A stretch of 64,000 nt of DNA from Astropecten irregularis. Its lineage: Eukaryota; Echinodermata; Asteroidea; Paxillosida; Astropectinidae. Below the pieces are notes generated by a model, which was given only the letters and a program-made list of their open reading frames with translations, did not search any database and was not told where the DNA came from. Positions 1-13,500 of the stretch are shown here, one piece after another (position 1 is the first letter of the stretch; the number at the start of each line of letters is the position of its first letter). The position numbers were made by a program, and so were the translations under genes. The stretch spans positions 5,332,001 to 5,396,000 of the forward strand of contig OZ020251.1 in NCBI GenBank assembly GCA_963971285.1. The letters are read 5' to 3'.

Positions 1-1526
1 AACATCAGGCAGTTGTACGTCTCAGAGAATGACAAGTGTGAGGTAAGCCCTATGTCGGCGGTGTCTCTAAGCTGTTGATTGTTCGTCTCTAAAGCTTATG
101 TTCTAAACCTTATTAGTTGGATCTGGTGTAGACTTAATTTAAAGCCGAAGACCAACGTAGCATATTTTGTCAGGAAGTAGTCCTCATAAGTGGATATTTC
201 AATGACCCTTTGTTTGGTTTGTGGCCACAGTCCAACAATGGCATAGTGGAATCGCCGAGTAACTCCGCCAACGGCTTCATCACGTCCAACGAGCACACGC
301 CGCTGGAGATTGCTGCCGAGCAGCTGCGGGTCTGGGGCCAGCTTGACTGCGAAGAGCAGGACAAGCTGGTGCAGAACGAGGAGAGTATCGTCTACAGCCA
401 GGCCATCCACTACGCCAACCGCATGGTGTGCATGAGGGTTCCCCTGGACATCAACAGAGGCCTGAAGAACTCCATCTTCATGGATGGGGAGAGCGGGAGC
501 AGCAACTTGACCAGCAGGTGAGATGAAGAGGACAGGGTTTTAGCTGAAGGCATCCTGGGCTTCCCACGGTCATGGAAGATCCTGGAAAATAACCGAGTTA
601 CAGAGAGTCCTCGGAAAGACGGGGAATATGAAAATGACTCCATAAGTCATGGAAAGTAGCTGTGAATCATGGAAAAAGTCGTGGAATTGCATTGTTTTCT
701 TGGTGATGGCACCTTTCTAGCTTCTACTAGGTGAAAATGGGTACCTGTGAGGGTAGAGATGACTTTGTGTGCTTGATTCATAGCCTTCGTGCACTTTACA
801 GTAGCCGGGGCTGTATACTCCCCAGGGAGTTGAGATTGTTTCAGGAATGTAACCATGACCATGCAGGGATAATAATGGCAAGCGCCTTGAGCACCCTCTG
901 GGTAGATATGTTGCATTATTAATGTCATTATTATCACAAAGATTCAGTGTTCATCAGTGTTTGGGTTCCCAATCCTTAATCATATTTCTCTCCCTGCATC
1001 TGTTTGTCTGTTTTGTTTGCTTGTTTGTTTGTTTGTTTGCATGTTTGTTTGTGTGCAGTAGTGTCAGTGGCAGCGACAGCTACAACGCCGACAACCAGTT
1101 TGACAGCAGCAGCCACGACGTGTCGCACCAGGTGATCAAGTTCATCTGCCGGTTCGTGGACAAGGTCTGCACGGAGGCAGGAGTGGCCAGCGAGCACCTC
1201 AAGAATCTCCACACCATGATTCCAGGTTTGTGAAGGACCTTGCAGCAATCAAGGCCCTCACCCCCAAGCTCAGGCTTTGATCAGGGCCAGAGGTTTAGGA
1301 GATGTGTGATTTTCAGGATCTTTTGCTATTTTTACTGGATCTTTTTATGCTATTACAATCACAGCCCTATTTTTTTTAGATTGCTGTTGCTGGTTAGGGA
1401 GGATATTTATGTGGTTTTGATACATGGTTTAACTTTTATGTTGATGTTATAGGAATGGTAGCTATGCATATTGAGATCTTAGAAGCTGTCAACCGGGAAA
1501 GCAAGAGACTGCCTCCCATCAAGAAG
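1..1526 (+). other. SBF: SBF exons 1-4: post-DENN linker
   Basis: Four exons (1-42, 231-517, 1059-1225, 1453-1526) encode partial-protein residues 1-190. They include the stretch VRVWGQ-like [20 protein letters not shown] and the helical segment [20 protein letters not shown], which match the region between DENN and GRAM of vertebrate SBF1/SBF2. The exon 2/3 junction falls in a Ser/Gly-rich low-complexity linker. The exon 3 donor is the non-ideal GTTTGT. Just before exon 3 lies a (TTTG)n microsatellite that forms part of the pyrimidine-rich acceptor region. Confidence 0.85.
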
Positions 1527-4500
1527 GTACTCGTATTATTTGTCTTAATTTTGCCTCAATCAACCGCCAAGAGCTCTCGTACATTTACGGCACAGTCTTT
1601 GGACTTAGACCATGTTGGGCCATTAAGCTCCAGATAATACAATGGCTGGGCTCTACAGTCTTGTTTCTTTAGAAATACCTACCACACCATGCAGTATCCC
1701 TATTACACATTATTTGGACTTGGACCAATTTTGTTCATCAAGCCCCATATGAAGTTACAGAGCCTGGGCTCTACAGTCCTGTGTCCTTCAAAATACTTAC
1801 CATGCTGTTCAGTATTCCTATTCCACATTCTTTGGACTTGGACCAAGTTGGTTCTTCCAGTCCCTATGAAGTTCAAGTGCCTGGGCTCTACAGTCGTGTG
1901 TCCTTCAAAATACTACACTTATTCAGTATCCATATTGCACATTCTATGTAATCAACCAAGACGGGCCATCATCTTCCTTTTCCCAGGATTCTATTGTCCT
2001 GGGTCCTTCAAAATACGACACCATTGGCACACTCTGTGGATTTTGACCAAGTTGGCCATCAATCTTAAAACCTTCAGTAACTATATGACCTCTACACGAC
2101 ATGTGACAGTTAAGTTTCTCTTCAACAGCCCAAGATCCTGAAGCCGTCTCTACTACCTGGAGAGGAGAAGTTGATGGATGGCCTACGCGGATACCTCCTG
2201 ACGGACGGACGAGAGGATGGAGTGGGCGGGGTCATGGGAGGCCCTGCCTACCTCCCGGCTGAAGGTGCAATCTTCCTGACCTCATACAGGGTTATTTTCA
2301 AGGGCACGCCCATTGATATTCAAGGTGAGTTGCTCTTTTAAGTTTTGAAGCACCTTCACCTGCATCTGAAAATTGAATCATCCTAGGAGTACTTTAAAGG
2401 GCGGCTGCAGTGCTTATTTTAGTCAGGTTATTTTATTGCCTTCATACAGAGAATATACTGACAAATAATGAATGGCAAGTCTTATTTTGGTTTCAAACCA
2501 GCATTTGGTTTTCTTTTGAACGGCTTTGCAAAATGTGGGATTTTCATGCATACTCATGTGGGTCTGTCCACACTAATGGGGACTTTTAGTGTGACATTTA
2601 GAGGGAACCAGGGACATAAGTTGATACATCAAGTAATTTGCCATGTTTTCTCTTTCACTACATCCCACATTCTTGTAAGAACTTGGCCAGCCAAAAAGCT
2701 TGATAAATTCCTTAGTATTGGAGATATAACAGGGGATCATCTTCAAGATATTATGTTTGTAACATGGACAGACATTTCATCATAAAGTGATGGGAATTAG
2801 TAGTGAAATGAATTAATTATCCCTAGTTTTGTTTCTACAGCAGAGCTATCCATTGAGGGATTGCCACTGGCCAATCATAGTATATTTAACCATTGGTATT
2901 TTAGCAACTGGAGGGTCTACACCTTCAAGATATTATGTTTGTAACATGGACAGAAATTTGTCACAAAATTTCTGTCCATGTTACAAACATTGTTTAAGAC
3001 GCATCCTAATTTCTTAAATATGAAATAGGTTGCTTTAATTTTGAGTAATGACAAGTTAACATTGGACAAGTAATATATATGGAACAAGTCTGCATTAATT
3101 ATAACAAGAAAAATACTTATATAACACAAGAATGTCTGTCCATGTTATGAACATAATCGTTCATTTCATCTTCAAGATGACCTTGTAATTTCCTACATAT
3201 CCAGCGAATCAGCCTATTTATTTTCAGTACAACCACAAATGACTACAGGAATATTTAGGAAACAAAAATTAGCAAAAAACCTGATCTTAAATCCACTTCC
3301 CACGTTACACCCCAAAAGTTATCTTTTGTACACAAAAGGTACCATTAGTGTGGACAGACCCATGTAGGGAACCAACAGCCAAAATATAATGAAAAAACAT
3401 AAACAAATGAAGAGGCAAACATGACCCCCAGAAATGGTTTGTCAAAAAAATTACACCACCAGTTTTGTCAGAAAACCTATAAAACTTTTTGTTCACAAAT
3501 CAATTGAGTTACTGCTCTCAATTCCCCAGATGACATCACAGTTTTGCTCATGAATATGGAAATGCTAATTAGCATACACACTGAAAAACCTGTTTTTAAC
3601 CCTGAATCAATGTGAGGAAGTGGGTAAAATCACAATTCCCATGTACAGTTTTTTGATTGGCACATGTTCAGGCCATAATATTCGCATTGCAGTGACCCTT
3701 TAAAGGATGCTCCCATTGACATCCGGGGGGAGTAAGTCCATTTGACTTAGGGATTCTCTTTTTACTTCCTCAAACTAGTTTGAAATGTGAGGTCTTAAAT
3801 TATGGAGATAGCGTCCCCTTTGTCTGAAATGGCTCTTCATGATCTCGTTGAGATCTTCCCTGACCTCGTGTCTGGTATCACTTCACGCATTCATGCCCTG
3901 AATATTCTGATTCTCGCAGCTTGTGAGCAAGTAGTGACGAGAAGTTTCCCCGTCTCGGCGTTGTACAAGGAGAAGAAGATTAATGTCAGCAGCATTGCCA
4001 ACTCCCTTCACCTTGAGCAGTTCATGCCTGAGGGACTCCAACTACGATCAGTTACCTTCCAGGTAAGAGAACGGCTTCACGTTGGTCCAGAGTAGAGTGT
4101 GTTTATACTGGACTCTATCCGGGTCTGAACTGAATCAAGGACGGACTCCATACTGGCCGGACTGAATTCTGAGCTGACTCCTCCCAGACCACACCCAAAC
4201 CTGACTGAAATTCAGAGCTGACTCCTCCTAGACCACACCCAAATCTGACTGAATTCAGAGCTGACTCCTAGACCACACCCAAATCTGACTGAATTCAGAG
4301 CTGACTCCTAGACATCACCCAAATCTGACTGAATTCAGAGCTGACTCCTCCTAGACCACACCCAAATTTGACAACATCTTGACAATACTACAACCCAGAC
4401 CTAATGATATTCAGATCTGACTCTACCATGACCCAACTACAGCCAGATTTGACTTCCTCCAGACATAACCTCTCTCTAGACCCTGTGCCATTCAGACCCA

Positions 4501-7500
4501 AGTAAACCCAGACCCTGGTAAACCCTGACCCTGTAGTACCCAGAGTTGACTACACCCAGAGCTATATACATTACACCCAGACCTGACCACAACCACAACC
4601 ACACCCAGACCTGACCTGACCACGCCCACACCTGACCTCATGCACATCCAAACCAAGACATGACCACAACCAAACCAATACCTGACCACACCCAAACCAA
4701 GACATGACAGCACCCAAACCAATACCTGACAGCACCCAAACCAATACCTGACGGCACCCAAACCAAGACCTGACCACACCCAAACCAAGACATGACCACA
4801 CCCAAACCAAGACATGACCACACGCGCACCAAGACATGCCCACACCCACACCTGACCAGATCCAGACCCAGAGGCAATTATACCCCAACCTGACTTCTTG
4901 CACTCACCCAGACCTGATTGCACCCACTCCCGACCACACCCAGACCAGACTACAGCAAGTCCATTTCACATCATCTTTATAATCATCAGTACCCTTATCT
5001 CTTCCATTCTTCAGCTGATCAAGATAGCATTTGACGAGGAGGTGGATGCGGAGAGGGTGGAGCTTTTCCGCAAGATGTGCAACAGGGTCCGCTACCCACA
5101 GAGTCTCTACCAAACCTTTGCATTCCATGGCTCCACCGTCTCACCGCTGCTCTCAACGCAGATGAAGCAAAAGGAGAAGAGCGCCACCTTGAGGTCAGAT
5201 ATAGCCAGGTTTCAGAAAGAGAGACTCATCAGCTTTGGCCTTTGTTCAAAACTCGGCTTCGTCTCAAGCTCCAGCTACAACTCTGGCTCTGTCATCCATA
5301 TGCTGAAAATATAAGTTTTGGTCTTTCATTGAAGCTGAAGCTCTGTTTTCCATTTCAAACCAGAGAGTCTACTTCTAACCACAGCCAAAAGCCTCTTTTT
5401 TATAATTTTTTTTATTTTTAGAACGGATTCACAAAATGGAACCGGAGCCTGAGACAAAGCCTAGATTTGGAAAAAGACCTAAAAGTTTTGCCATGACAGT
5501 TTCTTTCCTTAGGTCTTTCTCCGAAATCTAAAGGAATACATGCTACATTGAAATAAAACTTACCAACAAATAACTTTTCCATCCAATTGTTTCATTTATG
5601 AAGTACAAGAAAGGTGACTTCTCACTTCAAGATTCTCTTTCCCCAACCCTCAGGAAATTTGCCACGAAGACATTCCTGAAAGGAAAGAAAGCCGTCGGGG
5701 TGGGCAGCGGCGGTCACCACAAGTCCAAGCTCCAGCCCCGGAAGGACCGTTACGTCCTGCCGGCAGAGCCCATCGTTGCCCAGCGGCCGCCTTCGGCCGC
5801 CACCCTCCAGCGCCAGATGACCGCGGCCAGCATGGACAGCATCCCGACGGACAGTCGGCCCAACAGCGTCATGTACGAGGAGGATGAACTATCCAGTGAG
5901 TTTTTACAAACCCTTCTCTCTGTGTTTCCTAAACCTTGTTCAGAAATGTCATTCACGATCAGTTGAAGCTTCTGTGAGTTTCCAACCAGCCAGCGTTGAT
6001 GGTGTAAACCGGGACAAACTCAAGCTACTGAAAACAAACTCACCCTTTTAGTGTTGATATTTGTTTTGTAAAATCACACCTAATTATTTGCATATCTTGT
6101 CTCAGTGGTTATTAACGATTGTCAACTTTGGTAATATTTCCCTTTTTTCGTTTTGATGTCTTTTCACCACAAATTCCTGCATCGTGCACCCTTTAAAAAA
6201 AACCAAGAATCACTCTTCATTGTTTGTTTTATATTCATCTGTTTAGTTATTGATTTGTCACACTCTTTCATCATTGGTTGTTCAGTTTATTGGATTTCTA
6301 ACTTGAAGTTAGGAAGGCCTGGCAATTTGATCCTAGGAGGATCTTTCTCAAAAGCCAAATGACAAGAGAACAAGAACATGCAAGTAAAAGATACACATGA
6401 ATGGATGAGAGGATCAGAACAAAGCGGGACAGAGTGACCATGGGCTGATTTAACTACTGCTTTGTGACCATCGCTAAATCCCAAATCCATCGCTAAACAA
6501 AAAAATTGATCGCTACTTTGCATAGCAATTGTCCATTTAGCGATGGATTTGGGCTTCAACGATGATCACAAAGCGTTATGAAATCAGCCCCAGCAGGGAA
6601 ACAGGGAAAGCTTTTAATATGGCTGGGACACCACATAGAGAGGATAGAGGTAGGCAAGTGTGGTCAGGGGAAGGGGATTTCTTACTTGGTTGATCTTGGC
6701 GAACATTCCTTCCAAGACCCCTATCCAGCAAGTTCTCTTGGCTTGTTACATATAATAATAATTAGTAGCCTTCCATGCACAATCTATTCTACCAAGAAGT
6801 TCAAGAAATTTCCAAGTATCTCTAATTGAGCCTACCTGATGATCCTGGATTTGAAAACTGTCCGTCCGTTTCTCATACAGATGTGGATCACATTGAGTCT
6901 TCCCTGAGAGTTCTGAGAGGTCGAGTGGGCTCTTATGATTCAGGTTATTGGTCCTTTTAAACCGGATCAATCCGGTTATAGAATTCTGTCAACCAGGTTG
7001 AAATGGCTGCTAACCAGATTTATCAGTTTATTGCTGTTTCGAAACTGGATTAGTCTGGTTATTGGATTCTGGATGGCAGTGTTACTTTATTTGCATATTG
7101 GATGCTGGACGCTAGACTACTCTGGTTATCAGACACTGTAAACAAGGGGCCTTTCTCAAAGCTCTGCTGTGGTTCTGACTCCGGCTTCGGCTCTGGCTCC
7201 AGCTTCATCTCTGTAATCCATATGCTGAAAATTAAGCCTGTGGATTTCCATTGAAGTTGAAGCTCTGCTTTCTTTTTCAAACCATAGAATCTACTTTCAA
7301 ACTAGAGGCAAAAGTCTTGTATTTTGATAGAATCTCTAATTTTTTTGATTCACAAAATGAAGCTGGAGCCTGAGCCAGAGCCGAGCTTTGAGAAGGGCCC
7401 CTGATAGATCTGGAGCCGATTTCTCTAACGCTTTGCGGTCATCCCTAAAGCCCAAATCCATCACTAAATGGAAAATCGATCGCTACTTTGTGTAGCAATT

Positions 7501-10500
7501 TTCCGTTTAGCGATGGATTTGGGCTCTAGCGATGATCGCAAAGCGTTAGTGAAATCAACTCGGGGTTCACTAAACCGGATTAACCTGCTGATTAAATTCT
7601 ATAAACCGGATTAGGCTGGTTATAAATTTCTCGGTCTGTACAACTAACCTCTTTTCTTCTTGAATCCCTTGGATTAGCATTGAATGGCATCTTCACATCA
7701 ATCAGAGATTGTCCCAACCTAGAATCTGTTTGTGAGAGTGTTTGCAATACGGGCGTTTCACAATTTAGAGTGCCACCAAGAGGGCAGCAGGGAGAGGCTG
7801 ATTTACTCGGTGCACGATGGGAAATTGTCAATTTTTCCCCTATATACGTTCAATGTTATTGCTAATTCTTGGGTCGTTTTGTGCGTTTATTTCACATGTT
7901 ATCACAATGGTTTATGTTTGCGAATCTTTCGGATGCAAAGCACACACATCCAAACTGGAAAACATTGAGAAATACCTATGGATGAAAGATATACGGTGGG
8001 TCAAATGAAGAAGACGATTGAATGTACAGGGGAAACATCTCTAATGTCGACAATTTCCCATCATGCACCGCGTAAATCGGCCTCTCTGCTGCCCTCTTGG
8101 TGGCGCTCTAAATTGTGAAACGCCCATATTATGAAACTGCTTGGTGTTTGCAATAGACCATTTTAACTTGACTGTTCATATTGCAACTCGCAGTTCGTGT
8201 CGTCACCGATATCACAGTAATGCAATGAGAAATTCACGTCCTGTTTTAGGCAGTGTGTATTTTGCCGGCACTGGCATTCTTTCTGCAAATGCTATTTAAG
8301 ATGTTCCTTTTAGTCTGATTGGCCAATTTTTATTATGTCATGCCGGTAAGAATTTACCTCTTTAAGAGAAAGAAGGCCTGCATGACGTATTGAGAATTGG
8401 CCAATCAGAAGAATGCTGGTGCCGGCAAAATATACACTTCCTTCATTTTACATACATGTACATGTACTCATTGTACTGTATGTAATAACTTTAAATCTAA
8501 AAAGCAATTTTGACCTTTTTCTGCCAAGAAAGGCTTTTTTTGGGATATCCAAAGAATCATTTGAAAGTTATTATGCAAATGAATCATATGAATATTCAGT
8601 GAAATGGTCTGTTGTTCATATTATGCAGTGGCATGGCTGAGAGATGCAAGAGTTAATATTAAACACATCCTTCATTTCATCTGCACAACATCTTTGACAC
8701 CAGTTTATGACTGCATAGGATTTATTGAGGCTTTCAGAAGTCTAGTATTAAAGGTCATTGGTCTATGATGTATTCATTCGCTAAACTAGTTAAACTTAAG
8801 TAACGCAGTTTTCTGTAAGCCTTTCAATTCCTCATTGATCCTGGAATGGCAATCGCAGTCATTCGTTGAATCCATTAAACTGGTTTACATCATCAATTAA
8901 TCCAGTTTAGGTTCACATTATTTAAATAGGCCTTTAAAGCCATTCCTCAAGGGTTAATCCATTAAACTGGTTTACATCATGGATTAATCCAGTTTAATTT
9001 CTCATTGTTTAAACCTGCCTTTTAGAGCCATCTCTCAAGGGTTTATCCATTAAACCGGTTTAAAGTATGGATTAATTAAAACCTTTTGACTGAGTTTGAC
9101 TCACCACCAAGATGTTTTTCAAAAAAGTAAAACATTTTTATACCTCTGAGGTGTAATTCTATAAACTGGTTTAAGGAACAGATAAACCCAGCTGGTGATA
9201 GTTAAGAGTTAATCCCTTGGAAACTTTCTTGCAGAGTTTGACCTTGAATCTCCAAGGAAACGATCTCGAGGTCGCTACGGGTCGTACCTGTCAGGTTATG
9301 ATCAATCCAGTTTATTACACTTGATTCACTTAATTCTATCTCAAATTCCATTTTTTTTTCAAACCGTTTTATCAAACGGACCATGGCAGCCATCATTTCA
9401 GCATTTATTTTTGCATACTCAGTTATTTCTTCAATTTAAAAGGATTTTATTACAAAGGATATTAATATTGGAATCGCTCTTGGCAAAGCTCATTTCATTT
9501 TATTTGATTTTTTTTTTCAGTCTTAATTTGCTGAAGAAATTGCATCTTGAAAAACAGCTGTTCATTTCTACTCTAGGGCTTGGTGCATCATGGCATTTTG
9601 AATCATTAAGGAAAAACTTCTGTACAGTCCAGAAGTTCACACAGCATTCACACTTTGTCTGATCCAACATGGACATGAAATAATAAACCTGTCAAAATTT
9701 GAGCTCAATCGGACATCTGAGTCACGAGAAAATAGCAAAACTCCAACTCAATTTGTCTTATAAAACATAAAGAATGGTTTTGATCTTACCCTGAGATCCA
9801 AACTGTTTTCAGTCTTTTTTTTTACTATATTTCTGGATAAATACAATATTTCAGGCGGAAATAATTTAACTGTATGTTTCTACCAGCACCATCTTCATAC
9901 CCTGAAAGTTATATGTAAATCTGTGAACATGTTCTGTTTGGGTATACTACCAATCCTGTACTGTACCTTTAAAGTGCATCTTGTTGATAACAACTGCGGC
10001 AACTTCATGTTGCATCTCTCTCTAAACCGTTAAGGTTCCGGTACATTGGGTACAAGCTTTTGTGCATCATTGTTGGAGGAATACACAGTATATGACACAC
10101 CATTTCATCTCACTAATGACGTCACGTTCATCTCTAAGCGAAATTAATGAGTCGTTTCAAACATGGTTCCTGAAATTCAGCCATAGCATACTTGCTAAAC
10201 AATGGAAAATCAAATATAATACAAGAAATTGTCTTTCGTGGTCATTATTGTTTTGGGCGAGCGCTTTTCGATTTGTTATATTGTTATACTGTTATAGTTA
10301 TAATAATTATGAAATTACTGTATTGCACCAGTATCTTGCATGCCATTCAGAAACTTGTGCATGTTACTACCAGACTATACCTGGTCATTGGGCTATATTT
10401 ACATTCTTGACACCATCTCAACTCCCTGGGGAGTATACAGCCCTGGCTACCATAAGGTGCACAGAGGCTAATCAAGCACACAGTCATCTCTGTACCCTCA

Positions 10501-13500
10501 CACTTACCCATTTACTGTACTCCTGGATGAAGAGGAGCAATATCTGACAAAGCGTCTTGCCCAAATTGGTTTTTGGTACTCCATGTCATCATGTACGACC
10601 AACCTTGACTAAAAAAAAAACACCACAAGATCTTGAGAATGACACACCACTACATGTAGGTCACGACACACCACTAGGTCACGGCATCCCACACCACATG
10701 CATCATGTACGGCACTATTTTGGCCTCATGACTTTTTTTTTGCATCATTTCAGTGAATTGTCACACTCCTGCAATAAGGTTATTTGAAGGAGGTACTGAT
10801 GAGGCCAGGACCACAGAGCCAGTATCATAGAGTTGCTCAAGCTTACAAAAAGCTGCTTACCATGAACATTTTACCTTGAATATCAAAAACAGGATGACCA
10901 AGCATACTATTAATGAGATGTCGATTGCTCTTGGCGTGGATCCTGCAGTTTTGTGCTAAGCAAAACTTTCAAGAGGGGTGTAGTCTGCCAAACTGATTTT
11001 ACCCAGCAAATTTGTTTTTGTGCTGAGGCACAGTTTGTAACTTGAGCAGTTCTAGGAGTTTGCCACAAGACAATGGGAAGTATTGTCTTTATGAAAGTCC
11101 TTGCCTTAGGTTTGGAACCAGCTGTCGATTTCACCAAACTCATCGTAACTTACAAGCAATCATAGGACTTATGATGCATTGCAGCTACGTAATATTGGAT
11201 AAGATGGGTGATCCTTCGTAACTCAAGTTACAATTGATCTTAAATAGGGCTTCGTGAAATCGACCCCTGGTAAACTATTGTGGTCTGAAATTTGTATTAT
11301 GTCACGCATGGCACTCCATCACATCATGCATGAACAGCCTTGAGTAAAATAAAAAAGATCTTGAAGATTTTGTGATATTAATCAGGGAGGTATTCTCCGT
11401 TGACTTGATCTCCAGTTACAGATTATCGGCCTGTGAGGTCAAACCGACTAGAGAGGTGCCGTTCTATGTCTATACCATCAGGTTGTTATGATATCAGCAA
11501 GTTGATTTTATGTTTTGATTGGTGAATGGGGCTTTTTGTGTAGAATCTCACCGGCCGGCAGTCGCACATGGCATGAAAATACTTATACTTGTCGGTTCTT
11601 GAATCATGTTAGAAATACACAGACTACAACCGAAACGTTCAAGTCATCTTGTGCACACATGTATGAGTCATGTCCCCCAACCAATGCAATATCGTGTGGT
11701 GTCCATGTGGTATGGTTGGACTTGTACTATTCTGCGTTTTATCATTTTCTCTCCCAATGAGCATTTTCTTTCCCTGTGTGCGGTATGCACATTTATTTCA
11801 CTGTGGTCATTTGATGAAAATAGTACTAGTTGAACCGTGCTACATGGGCTCTACATTTTAAATGCATGACCCATACATGTGCACAAACACCTCATTGGTA
11901 CAACTGCTGCAATTGGTTGATGGGCATTTGACTACTGCATAGCACTGACTTTAGTTGGCTCGTACACACGACACAGTTTAGTGTGTTATCAAGCGATTTC
12001 AAACAGTCGCCGTGGCTGTAAAGTTAGTTGACGCGCTGCCTTCATCAATTCGGCTACTCCACCTTTAAATGGTGGTTGCTAAACATGAGGCTTGATTTAT
12101 ACTTTGATAATGTAGCATAGCATGGCACTAATTTTATTTGCATTTTTTAATTTATTTATTTTTATATTTTATATACATGCCAGTTGCACGTTAACAGAAT
12201 TATATCCGAGTTGCAAGAAATCGGCCGCACATCTAACCCCTATGAATGCAGACACACATATGCAGCTTTCTTTCCACAGTCATTCTAGTTGATCGGCTTT
12301 GACTCGAGATTTGCCGCTTTGCGCAGTTGGAGAAACGATCAAGATTTCTCCGTTCTTGGCTCTTGTAGGACTGACTCAGACATACGGTGGTAGTTTGGCT
12401 CTGATAGCATATTAAAGGTAGTATCATACTTTGGTTTTTGTCAAAGAAGTACAGATTCTTGGGCAAAAATATGAAGGAAGATACAATAACAGTCATCTGT
12501 GAAAATTTCAGTCCCATACGGTGCCCACTTTTTGAGAAAATTGTGAAAAATTCTTTTCTCTTTTATTTTTGATCTTTTAAAAGATCGAAAAGATTTCCGG
12601 TCATTGTTTTACTATTTTCTGAACTTTAACGGTAGGTTTCTACTAGCATCATCTTCATACCCTGTAAGTTATACGTAAATCTGTGAACATTTCTGTTTTG
12701 GTCTCTTACCAAAGTATGATACTACCTTTAAACCTAGATGTTAAACTAGATATTATGGTCAGTGTGCACTGACTGTACTATTACCCTACCACACAAGACA
12801 AGAGACACTAACTTACTTAGGAAGGAGATTTAATACTAGATGAAGGCTAGAACTAGAATAACGTCGCTACCTTTCATTAACATGAGCCATCGAACATTTA
12901 GCTTAATATTAGGAAGGAGATTGCTATAGGGCATGTAAGAGGCCATCCACTTGATGGTCATAATGTGAATTGTGCAAGAATGATTTTGTGCTCCTCAGTT
13001 TGCCAAGCATAGACGGCATACAGCAACTAGTTCAAATGGTAGACCTAGAGGTTGATAAGCTGAGAACAGTGATAGAGCTGCTAGATATTCCATTGATTAT
13101 TTAAAGTTCTCTATGTAGTGAACACTTTTTGTTCCATGCAATAAGCTGACTAACTGAATTACATTCACAAAACACCTACATTACTTTATGAAACAGTGTG
13201 AGTTTTTTTTTATGAAAAAATGCACTGCCTTATAGAGTGTGTACTTGTAAGCTTTGGACCCTCAAGACACTACACTTGTTAACCACATGCTAAGAGTGCC
13301 TCACCTTGCCTCATTGGACCTCAAGATATGTAGTTCACATGCACAGGTGTGCCTCACAGTGCCTCACAGAATATACAGGCATTGGACCTCAAGACTCACA
13401 ACCCACATGCTAGTCTACCTCATAACCTCACAATACCTCAAATAGAGTCTCTATGTGTATTGGACCTCAACTACAAAGTCCACATGTTAGCGTGCCTCAA

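Larger units (their letters stand above)
2129..5895 (+). other. SBF: SBF exons 5-8: GRAM domain
   Basis: Exons 2129-2324, 3920-4062, 5015-5193 and 5654-5895 cover residues about 191-443. Characteristic pieces are [17 protein letters not shown], the strand [24 protein letters not shown] and [12 protein letters not shown] followed by [12 protein letters not shown], all close to the human SBF GRAM (PH-like, membrane/phosphoinositide-binding) domain. Exon 8 then encodes a basic, Pro/Ser-rich linker (residues about 363-443) with repeated lysines near [11 protein letters not shown], corresponding to the variable basic linker of the family. Confidence 0.9.
5896..9234 (+). other. SBF intron 8 (3.3 kb)
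   Basis: No exon recognised; it is a cluster of short inverted-repeat elements (listed at 6442, 7146, 7412, 7751, 8252) and the 86-bp tandem repeat. The remaining DNA is AT-rich without further structure that I can see. Confidence 0.7.

Noticed and set aside
4492-4923. Overlapping minus-strand ORFs rich in Gly, Val, Trp and Leu
   Set aside because: Artefacts of the 22-bp minisatellite; three frames give the same style of low-complexity peptide.
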